Shown here one piece after another: positions 4,836 through 10,769 of a stretch of 11,049 nt of DNA. The stretch lies in contig CAZEJK010000168.1 in the NCBI GenBank assembly GCA_964512045.1, positions 1 to 11,049 on the forward strand. The letters run 5' to 3'. The DNA comes from CAZEJK01 sp964512045. Lineage in GTDB: Bacteria > Acidobacteriota > Thermoanaerobaculia > Thermoanaerobaculales > Sulfomarinibacteraceae. Positions within the stretch are counted from its first letter, which is position 1; every line of letters begins with the position of its first letter. Position numbers and translations under genes: made by a program. The notes beneath the pieces were generated by a model. That model ran no database searches and was not told the DNA's origin. It saw only the letters and a list, made by a program, of their open reading frames with translations.

Positions 4836-6935
4836 ATGAGTGCGACACGGATCGTGGTGGTGGTGTTCGCGGCTGCAGGACTGGTGATCTCGGCCGTCGG
4901 CGCGACGGTTCCGGTCACTGCACCGGTGCAGGGTATTCAGGTCAGCGTTGCCGATGGGGATGGCTGGAAGCGGGTCGGTACCCTCGAGTACGGCAAGCAC
5001 CTGTGCCAGCGCGTCGTCGAGCTGCCGCAGAGTGCTGAGGTGGTGCGCTTCGAGCACGCAGGGACGACCGCTGCGCAGGTCGATGTGATCTCGCTCGGTG
5101 GCGTCGCGCCGCTGGCCGTCGATGGCCTCTGCGAGCCTGGCGATCTGGCCAAGCTGGCGCTTCCAGACCTGGACGTGGCCGACGTCACCGGCCGCACCTT
5201 CACGTGCATTTTTCCCGAGGACACGAGCCGGTTGCTGGCAGTGACCGCTCGGGTCGAGCCACGCCGTGGGGCTGAGTTCCCGTTTGCGTTCCCTCTGGCG
5301 AACCTCTATCACCACCCGGCGGACTACACCGCCTTCTACAGCTATCGCCTGGGCAGCAACGAGGGCCGGCTGCGTGTGGACGGCGAGCTCGTCGACGAGG
5401 AGCTGGGGGAGCCGCTTTTCCGCGAGCTGTCGAGGACCGGTAGTGGTCACCCCACAGCCGAGACGTGGGGCTGGGTGAGAGACGACGGCGAGACCCTGTA
5501 CGCTGCGCTGGACTTTCTGCCGGACAACACGTTCGACGGCGACGCTGACTACGCCGCACTGCACGTGCGCACGCCAACCGGTGTGCGCGAGTTTCGGGTC
5601 TCGGTGCCAGAGCGGCTTTGGGGTGTACCAGGGTTCACCTACACGAGCCGAGTGGGTTACCAGCACAAGGTCTACGAGCTGGCTGTGCCGTTGGCGACCC
5701 TTGGTGCGCACGATGGCGCCGACCTCGAGCTGGCGTTCTCAGCCTACGGCACGGCTGCACCCCCGCAGCCGATCATCGATGCGTTCAGCGAGGGCGTGCA
5801 GAGCATGACGGTACCGACCAGCGCGACCGTGGGTGGGATCGGCAGCTGCGCCGCGCCCTGCACGATCATCGACGGCGAGCGCGACATTCGTGCCGCTGAG
5901 ACGTCAGGCAGCGGCACGCTCGAGGTTTCGGTCAACGACGCGGTGGCCGACCGCCTCCGCGTCCAGTCGGTCGGCGGTGGCACCGGCAGTGTGTGGGTCG
6001 TCTGGGATGGGGTTGATGCAGACTGGAGCAGCAACGCCCTCGGTCTGTACGTCGGTGTCGACGACGACTACTCGATGCTCGAGGTGGCGGTGGCGAACCC
6101 GGGCACCGGCCCGGCCACGATCCAGCTCAGGATGTGGACCGACACTACCGGTACCTCCTACTACACATCTCCGCTGTTCACCGTCGCTGCGGGGGCCGCA
6201 CTCGAGACCCTCAAGCTCCCATGGGATGCGATGACGCTGACTGGCAGCGAGGGATCGGTCGGTGTCATCAGAGCATTCGAGCTCCAGGTCACCGCAGCGG
6301 GTCCCGGGTTCGACGTACAGGTGGAGTCGGTGGAGCTGACGACTGGCACGATGCTTCCGTTGGTGATTGACACGGGCGACGACTACGGTGGCGCCTCTGT
6401 GTCGGCACCCGGCGAGCACGGGGCGGTGGCTGATGGTAGCGGCATCTGGGGTGGCGAAAGGGACGCCTGGGTGCAGCTGGACACCGGCACGTACTGCTGG
6501 TTCGAGACCAACAACGGCTACAGGTTCTCGTATGAGTGCTACGACGGCCGGGGCCGCATGGTCTGGGACGGCGACGACAACGACTGGTCGAGCCTCTCAT
6601 TTGCCGGTGTGGCTCTCGATGTCACGGGGTACTCGATGCTCGAGCTGGAGAACGTGATGGGCGCCAACCCGGTGGATCTCAGAGTGCTGCTCTACAGCGC
6701 CGCCGACGCCTGCTCGGAGACGAGCACGACAGTTCCCAGCTCCGGCAGGTACGAGCGCCTCACACTGCCGTTGGCAGCGCTTGTCACTGCCTGTACCGCT
6801 CCGGTTGACCTGAGCGCCGTCAAGGCCGTTGTCCTGGAACCGTCCAACGACAGCCATGCAGGCTTCGAGTTCAGCACCATCGGTTTCGGCGACGGCACAG
6901 TGCCAGTGGAGCTGCTCAGCTTCGTGGCGGAGTGA
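4836..6935 (+). CDS. Secreted multidomain beta-rich protein, CBM9/DOMON-like plus tandem jelly-roll repeats
   Basis: 699 residues, starting at the ATG 4836 with GGGAGGAG just upstream. A signal peptide (VVVVFAAAGLVISAVGA) is probably cleaved near residue 23. Residues 24-160 are an unassigned beta-rich domain with C57, C99, C124. Residues about 165-310 read like a CBM9/DOMON-type sugar- or ligand-binding domain: VDGELVDEELGEP, then ETLYAALDFLPDNTFDGDAD and VYELAVPL. Residues about 343-503 and 508-685 are two copies of a galactose-binding-like module, sharing WDGxDxDWSS (390, 577) and YSMLE (412, 599) at an identical 187-residue spacing. The protein ends PVELLSFVAE, a tail resembling the start of C-terminal domains of some secreted proteins. 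No enzyme motif is seen. It is likely an extracellular or surface binding protein; domain names are by resemblance only. Confidence 0.82.
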   Translation: MSATRIVVVVFAAAGLVISAVGATVPVTAPVQGIQVSVADGDGWKRVGTLEYGKHLCQRVVELPQSAEVVRFEHAGTTAAQVDVISLGGVAPLAVDGLCEPGDLAKLALPDLDVADVTGRTFTCIFPEDTSRLLAVTARVEPRRGAEFPFAFPLANLYHHPADYTAFYSYRLGSNEGRLRVDGELVDEELGEPLFRELSRTGSGHPTAETWGWVRDDGETLYAALDFLPDNTFDGDADYAALHVRTPTGVREFRVSVPERLWGVPGFTYTSRVGYQHKVYELAVPLATLGAHDGADLELAFSAYGTAAPPQPIIDAFSEGVQSMTVPTSATVGGIGSCAAPCTIIDGERDIRAAETSGSGTLEVSVNDAVADRLRVQSVGGGTGSVWVVWDGVDADWSSNALGLYVGVDDDYSMLEVAVANPGTGPATIQLRMWTDTTGTSYYTSPLFTVAAGAALETLKLPWDAMTLTGSEGSVGVIRAFELQVTAAGPGFDVQVESVELTTGTMLPLVIDTGDDYGGASVSAPGEHGAVADGSGIWGGERDAWVQLDTGTYCWFETNNGYRFSYECYDGRGRMVWDGDDNDWSSLSFAGVALDVTGYSMLELENVMGANPVDLRVLLYSAADACSETSTTVPSSGRYERLTLPLAALVTACTAPVDLSAVKAVVLEPSNDSHAGFEFSTIGFGDGTVPVELLSFVAE

Positions 6936-6957
6936 AGAAGTTGAGGTGACATGCGCT

Positions 6958-6982
6958 CCCGGTAAGGCCGAGCCGAACCGGG
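6958..6982 (+). other. Weak hairpin downstream of the 699-residue gene
   Basis: CCCGGT (6958-6963) and ACCGGG (6977-6982) pair around 13 bases, 22 bases after the stop codon. There is no T-run, so a terminator role is only possible. Confidence 0.25.
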
Positions 6983-7010
6983 CGGCGACGAACCACCCGC
7001 GGTCGGAGCC

Positions 7011-7135
7011 AGGTCCAGGGCCAGGGCCGGGCAGCTTCGTTGGATGGCTCTTCGGAGGCCACCGGAGGTCTTGTGCATTGCCCACCACGTCGTCCTCTCG
7101 CAATGTCCTCGTGTCCCAAAAATCCGGCACTTTGG
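7011..7135. repeat. Composite repeat, partial copy C
   Basis: A G-rich segment (7018-7031), then the core AGCTTCGTTGGATGG (7033-7047) in plus orientation, then GCCCACCACGTC and the CGTCGTCCTCTCGCAA...CACTTTGG module (7088-7135). Compared with copies A and B, the core is inverted relative to the 3' module, so this copy is a rearranged mosaic. It ends nine bases from the higA stop codon. Confidence 0.7.
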
Positions 7136-7144
7136 AACGCCAAG

Positions 7145-7435
7145 CTAGCTGGCCTTCAGCACTGGTGACGGGAGCTCGGAAATCCGCTGCTCCGCCTCAA
7201 ACAGATCGATCGCCTGTTGCGCGTTGAGCCAGAAATCCGGTGTCGTCTCGAGAGCAGCACCGAGCCTGAGCGCCATCTCTGCGGACACAGCGCTTCGACC
7301 GTTGACAATACGATTCACCACCTTGACGTCACATCCAAGGTGGTCCGCAAGCTGCTTCTGAGTGAGCCCCAGCGGCTCGAGGTACTCTTCGCGCAGGATC
7401 GCGCCAGGACCGGTCGGCTGCCGTTTCCTCTTCAT
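7145..7435 (-). CDS. higA: HigA-family antitoxin, XRE helix-turn-helix
   Basis: 96 residues of the HigA/VapI family: GAILREEYLEPLGLTQKQLA, then DHLGCDVKVVNRIVNGRSAV, then SAEMALRLGAALETTPDFWL. The helix-turn-helix spans about residues 24-45, and the TPDFWLNAQQAIDL segment is the family signature after it. It neutralises HigB and represses its own operon. The ATG at 7433-7435 follows the higB stop by two bases, with GAGGG in the last higB codons as ribosome binding site, so the two are translationally coupled. Order toxin then antitoxin is normal for higBA. The gene is complete and looks functional. Confidence 0.94.
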   Translation of the reverse strand: MKRKRQPTGPGAILREEYLEPLGLTQKQLADHLGCDVKVVNRIVNGRSAVSAEMALRLGAALETTPDFWLNAQQAIDLFEAEQRISELPSPVLKAS

Positions 7436-7437
7436 CG

Positions 7438-7734
7438 TTACCCTCTATGGTAGTCGCGGATCTGAACCTCGGTGGGACCCGAGTCCGTCCACCGAAAGAC
7501 GATTCGCCACTGTTCGTTGATTCGAATGCTGTACATCCCCTTCATCTCACCCTTCAGGGCCTCAAGACGGTTTCCCGGTGGTGATCCGAGATCGCTGAGC
7601 TGCCCCGCATAATCGAGCATATCGAGCTTCCGTACGACGACCCTGCTGAGCGTCGACCAGCCGACTCCTTTTGGCGTGGTCCCATCGACAAAGAAGGCCT
7701 CAGCCGTTCGGTCCGCGAAGCTCTGAATCGCCAT
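7438..7734 (-). CDS. higB: HigB-family RelE-fold mRNA interferase toxin
   Basis: 98 residues, of the RelE-fold toxins that cut mRNA on the ribosome. Family features are clear: IQSFADRTAEAFF at the N-terminus, RKLDMLDYAGQLSDLGSPPG in the middle, and NRLEALKGEMKGMYSIRINE followed by QWRIVFRW and IRDYHRG at the C-terminus. I chose the ATG at 7732-7734 because HigB proteins begin directly with the IQSF strand. In-frame ATGs further upstream (for example 7753-7755) would place the start inside the operator region. The Shine-Dalgarno for this start is weak. It pairs with the higA gene two bases downstream. Confidence 0.92.
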   Translation of the reverse strand: MAIQSFADRTAEAFFVDGTTPKGVGWSTLSRVVVRKLDMLDYAGQLSDLGSPPGNRLEALKGEMKGMYSIRINEQWRIVFRWTDSGPTEVQIRDYHRG

Positions 7735-7757
7735 CCGACTTACAGCGTACTGCATGA

Positions 7758-7782
7758 CGGTATACCCGAGCAAGGTATACCG
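7758..7782 (-). promoter_or_regulatory. Double GGTATACC palindrome, candidate higBA operator
   Basis: Two perfect 8-base palindromes GGTATACC (7759-7766 and 7774-7781) are spaced 15 bases centre to centre, and together with flanking C and G they form one larger inverted repeat. TTGCTC lies between them on the minus strand and could be a -35 box, with TACGCT 18 bases further as a poor -10. The position, 24-48 bases upstream of higB, suits autoregulation by HigA dimers. Operator role is inferred. Confidence 0.6.
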
Positions 7783-7786
7783 AAGG

Positions 7787-7818
7787 GTGCCACGTTCACG
7801 CGACAGTAGACGTGGCAC
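7787..7818. promoter_or_regulatory. 9-bp inverted repeat upstream of higBA
   Basis: GTGCCACGT (7787-7795) and ACGTGGCAC (7810-7818) pair perfectly around 14 bases, immediately upstream of the GGTATACC pair. There is no T-run. It may be a second regulatory site or a transcription-insulating hairpin. Confidence 0.45.
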
Positions 7819-8109
7819 GGAGCTCCTGGCTCAGCGTCGCAAGGCTTGACAACCTCATACCGGAGAAGCGATCGTAGTACTGCGTTGACTGCGCAGGCGG
7901 CGCGGCTGGCTGCTAACCATGAGCCCGGCGCCGTCTTCCTTTCTCGGCCGATTTCCACCACCTGCTCCAGCCAAGGCCGAGCCCATATCTTGACTGATCC
8001 ACCTCTCATCTGGCCACCAGAGAACGCTCGCCCACACCCGGGATACCGGTCACCGGACTCCGGTCCCCGGCGATGGCTGTGCAGCGGCCATGGCGCGCAC
8101 GGGTTGGCG
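7819..8109. other. Non-coding stretch, nothing recognised
   Basis: No credible gene, RNA or repeat was identified. Minus-strand frames here (for example GSVKIWARPWLEQVVEIGRE) have no recognisable family, start site or ribosome binding site. Decayed coding sequence cannot be excluded. Confidence 0.4.
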
Positions 8110-8476
8110 AAGCTTCGTGGGCTTCGTGGTGCGGTGGTTGGTGCTTGGAGCTCGGTGGTGGGTATTGGTGGTGCGGCAGTCAGTACGCGCACCGGTCAAC
8201 CCGATGAGCGGGGCTCCAGTGCTCCGGGCTCGGCTGCCGGGGCGGGGGCCGGGGCCAGTGCTGTTGCCGGGTTTGCCACGGCGTAGCCGCGGCGGGCGGC
8301 TGGAGGAAGCGAAGCCGGGTGGCTTCGTTGGGTGGATTGAGACCAGCTGTCGAAAGAACCTTTTGCACCGCCCACCACGTCATCTCGACCGAGCCTCCGT
8401 GGCGTTGCGGATGGTGGTGGAGCACACTCCATCACCAAGCTCAGCGCAGCACCTGGCGAGCGAAGAGATGACGTGG
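8110..8476. repeat. Composite repeat, copy D, ending in a 102-bp element with terminal inverted repeats
   Basis: GGTGGTGCGGTGG-type text (8110-8190), GGTCAACCCGATG, a G-tract segment (8226-8254), the core GGCTTCGTTGGGTGG (8321-8335) and GCACCGCCCACCACGTC match 10820-11010 and 7018-7090 in order. The last part, 8375-8476, starts CCACGTCATCTC and ends with its exact reverse complement GAGATGACGTGG (8465-8476). It carries the GTCATCTCGACCGAG module shared with copies A and B. Confidence 0.65.
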
Positions 8477-8556
8477 TTTCTGGCTATGGTCGGGTGGTTC
8501 GTGCGGCTGCAGTGAATGGGGTTTGGATGGCTGTGTGTGCTCCGCGGCGTCAATGC

Positions 8557-8729
8557 TGCGGACGGGACGTCCGCGCTCCTCTCGTCCTCCGAACGCGCGG
8601 CGACTCCAATCTGCTTGCTCGCGACCCCGCACGGAACGCGGAGGGGACGGCCGCGGTCCTTTCGCACGCTGAACGGTGTGAGCCTGCCGTGCTTCGGCCC
8701 TCTCAGGGAGCGCGGACCTCCGGTCCGCA
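8557..8729. repeat. REPIN-like inverted pair of REP palindromes (173 bp)
   Basis: The ends 8557-8579 and 8707-8729 are inverted copies of one 23-base unit (21 of 23 positions match). Each end is itself a hairpin: GCGGACG-GGA-CGTCCGC at 8558-8574 and GCGGACC-TCC-GGTCCGC at 8712-8728. The unit is the same as in the cluster at 95-222. A spacer of 127 bases separates them and contains no gene. REPINs in other bacteria have just this design. No RAYT transposase is visible here. Confidence 0.65.
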
Positions 8730-8875
8730 TCTGGGTGCGATGAAGAAGCTGTATGTGTCGGGACGGTCGCTCACGGCTCGGGTTGGCCGGAGTGCTCAGT
8801 GCGGGATCTCAGCTCGCTATGCTCTTTGTATCGGCGAGGGGCGTCGCAAGGACGGGCTCCTCCGCAAGCTCACTG

Positions 8876-8908
8876 GCGCTCGGTCGAGATGACCCGGCTT
8901 CGTTTTCC
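8876..8908 (-). repeat. Fragment of the composite repeat
   Basis: The minus strand reads GGTCATCTCGACCGAGCGC at 8876-8894, the same module as at 414, 2368 and 8380, directly beside a plus-strand GGCTTCGTT core fragment (8896-8904). It is a short, isolated mosaic piece. Confidence 0.5.
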
Positions 8909-8982
8909 ATCACCCACCTGACGCGGCTCCGCCGAGGCGAGCGGCGTAGCTGGTTGTGCGGACGTGCTCCGCGTGGTGTGCC

Positions 8983-9003
8983 CTGCGGGGATCAACCCCG
9001 CAG
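8983..9003. repeat. Perfect 8-bp hairpin with ATCAA loop
   Basis: CTGCGGGG (8983-8990) and CCCCGCAG (8996-9003) around ATCAA. It lies 60 bases past the 3' end of tRNA-Cys. No T-run follows on the minus strand, so it is not a standard terminator. Confidence 0.45.
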
Positions 9004-9062
9004 CTACAGGCGCGCCACGAGTGCGGCTGGTCTTCTCGAGCTGTCGCTGGGGGAGAAGAGGC

Positions 9063-9137
9063 TGGAGGCGACGGGCGGATTCGAACCGCCGAGTGAGGGC
9101 TTTGCAGGCCCCTGCCTTACCACTTGGCCACGTCGCC
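9063..9137 (-). tRNA. tRNA-Cys (anticodon GCA)
   Basis: The 75-base cloverleaf is complete. The acceptor stem GGCGACG (9131-9137) pairs with CGTCGCC, the discriminator is T as expected for Cys, and CCA is encoded at 9063-9065. The anticodon arm has loop CTGCAAA with anticodon GCA and a stem GGGGC/GCCCT. The T arm carries GGTTCGAATCC. It is transcribed in the same direction as rpsA, from its own promoter between the two genes. Confidence 0.96.
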
Positions 9138-9149
9138 TCAGGGCCGCCT

Positions 9150-9178
9150 ATTGTAGTGCTGGCGCCACACCCGGTCAA
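9150..9178 (-). promoter_or_regulatory. Promoter of tRNA-Cys
   Basis: Minus strand: TTGACC (9173-9178), exactly 17 bases, TACAAT (9150-9155). Initiation about seven bases later would leave a 5' leader of only around five bases before the tRNA. The bases after the -10 box are GC-rich (AGGCGGC), the discriminator type linked to stringent control of stable RNA genes. Confidence 0.85.
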
Positions 9179-9230
9179 GATCGGCACGCTCTGCCGTCGC
9201 GACCATGCAGCCGCGTCGCGGCACGGAGGC

Positions 9231-10637
9231 TCACTTCTTCGGCTTGTTGAGTGCGTTCATCAGCTGCTGGCCAAAGGCCGTGCCGTGCGAGGAGCTGGAG
9301 CCGGAGCTGGTGTGCTGGAGGTACTCCTGGCGCTCGCGCTCCCGCTCCAGCGCCCGGACCGACAAGCTGATCCGGCGGCGATCCGGGTCCAGCGACAGGA
9401 CCTGGACCTCGATCTCCTCGCCCGGCGCCTTGAACTGGTGCGGGTCCACTCCCCGCTCCTGGCTCAGCTCGGAGATCGGAATCAACCCGCTCAGGCCAGG
9501 CTCGAGCTCGACGAACACTCCGAAGTCGGCTGCGTTCTCGACCACGCCCGTCACGGTCTGGCCAGGCTGGTAGTGCATCGAGATGTTCTCCCACGGATCT
9601 CGATCGGGAATCTGACGCATGGTGAGCCCGATGCGCTGATGCTCCGCATCCACATCACGAACCCAGCCGCGTACGCTCTCGCCTTCGGCCAGGGATCCAT
9701 CGCTCAGCTCGACCCCCGGAGGTAGCTGACTGACGTGGAGCAGACCATCGATCCCCTCTTCCAGCTCGACGAACACGCCGAAATCGGCCTTGCGCACCAC
9801 GCGGCCTTCGAACGGTCCACCAGACGGGTACCGCTCTGTCGCCGTCTCCCATGGGTTGTCGAGCAGCTGCTTGATGCTCAGACCGATCCGCTGGCGTTCT
9901 GGATCCAGCTCCACGACCTTCGCTTCCACCTCGTCACCAACCGTCAGCATATCGCTCGGATGGCGCACCCGCCGGTGCGAGATCTCGGTCACGTGCACGA
10001 GCCCGTCCACCCCACCCAGGTCAACGAACGCCCCGAAGTCCGTCACGGAACGAACGGTTCCCTTCACCACCGTATCGACCTCGAGCTTCTCCATGGTGGC
10101 CTGACGCAACCGGTCTCGCTCCTCGCGCTGATGTGCCGCCCGGGAGACCACCAGCTTGCGGTGCTCCGGTTCGTACTCGAGCACCTTGAACGTGTACACC
10201 TCACCCAGATGATGGTCGAGATCCTCGCTGCGGTGCTCATCGATCTGCGACATGGGACAGAACCCGCGCACACCGGCAATGGTCACGTCGAAGCCGCCCT
10301 TGCGTCGTCCGACGACCTTGCCCTCGACCGGCTCGCCGTTGTCGACTGCCTGATTCAACCGTTCCTTGAGACGTTGCTCGATCGCAAGCCGTCTCGACAC
10401 GCGGATCTCATCGGAGATCGCTGTCACGACGACCTCCACCGGATCGCCGGTGCCGAGATCGTCGAGCTCGTCTCGCTCCAGGACGGCCTCGGACTTGCCG
10501 CCGATGTCCACCAGCGCCACATCACCGTGGACCGCCACGATCGTACCGTTGACGACCGTGTCCACCTGAATCGTCTCTCCGCCCTCCAAGCTATCCTGGA
10601 GCGCCTGCTCGAACTCATTTCTCGGGTTTTCGTTCAT
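9231..10637 (-). CDS. rpsA: Ribosomal protein S1, five S1 domains
   Basis: 468 residues from the ATG at 10635-10637 (GAGG six bases upstream; a GTG at 10670 would add 11 residues but has no ribosome binding site). S1 binds mRNA and docks it to the 30S subunit. Five S1 OB-fold domains are visible: about 25-85 (VNGTIVAVHGDVALVDIGGK), 102-168 (EGKVVGRRKGGFDVTIAGVR), 187-257 (VKGTVRSVTDFGAFVDLGGV), 275-341 (EGRVVRKADFGVFVELEEGI) and 359-429 (TGVVENAADFGVFVELEPGL). Domains 3-5 carry the classic DFGxFV motif, whereas 1 and 2 are divergent, as expected for the ribosome-binding end. The E. coli protein has six domains and about 557 residues. The C-terminus is a serine-rich tail ending in a basic KPKK. 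Confidence 0.93.
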   Translation of the reverse strand: MNENPRNEFEQALQDSLEGGETIQVDTVVNGTIVAVHGDVALVDIGGKSEAVLERDELDDLGTGDPVEVVVTAISDEIRVSRRLAIEQRLKERLNQAVDNGEPVEGKVVGRRKGGFDVTIAGVRGFCPMSQIDEHRSEDLDHHLGEVYTFKVLEYEPEHRKLVVSRAAHQREERDRLRQATMEKLEVDTVVKGTVRSVTDFGAFVDLGGVDGLVHVTEISHRRVRHPSDMLTVGDEVEAKVVELDPERQRIGLSIKQLLDNPWETATERYPSGGPFEGRVVRKADFGVFVELEEGIDGLLHVSQLPPGVELSDGSLAEGESVRGWVRDVDAEHQRIGLTMRQIPDRDPWENISMHYQPGQTVTGVVENAADFGVFVELEPGLSGLIPISELSQERGVDPHQFKAPGEEIEVQVLSLDPDRRRISLSVRALERERERQEYLQHTSSGSSSSHGTAFGQQLMNALNKPKK

Positions 10638-10670
10638 GGACGGCCTCGCTGCCTGTTCTTCCCGCGCCAC

Positions 10671-10760
10671 CGACGGAGCTCGACGCTTGGCCCACGGAGT
10701 CCTCTTGCGACGCGGGGCCGCAAGGATACCACAGGATGGGCGCAGAGGTGAGGGCCTTCG
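10671..10760 (-). promoter_or_regulatory. rpsA leader with possible extended -10
   Basis: The minus strand has TGTGGTATCCT around 10726-10736, which could serve as an extended -10 box, but no acceptable -35 was found at the right distance. No upstream gene adjoins rpsA in the window, so a promoter must lie here or beyond. Confidence 0.25.
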
Positions 10761-10769
10761 AGCATCGCA

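Noticed and set aside
4482..5711. 409-codon minus-strand frame
   Set aside because: Antisense shadow of the 699-residue gene, which has a signal peptide, a strong ribosome binding site and clear domain repeats.
7740..8286. Overlapping frames of about 150 codons upstream of higB
   Set aside because: No recognisable family or start signal; they cross the higBA operator or repeat copy D.
7033..8335. Integron attC sites, because GTTGGRT in the repeat core fits GTTRRRY and toxin-antitoxin genes are common cassettes
   Set aside because: No matching RYYYAAC partner at attC distance with the required imperfect palindrome, and the core variant in copies A and B breaks the consensus.
8983..9003. Intrinsic terminator for tRNA-Cys
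   Set aside because: Good stem, but no T-run on the minus strand and it lies 60 bases from the tRNA end.
9063..9137. tRNA-Cys as integration site of a genomic island covering 1-9062
   Set aside because: No second copy of the tRNA 3' end and no integrase gene within the window; possible only if they lie outside.
9735..10751. 338-codon plus-strand frame
   Set aside because: Antisense to rpsA, whose five S1 domains are unmistakable.
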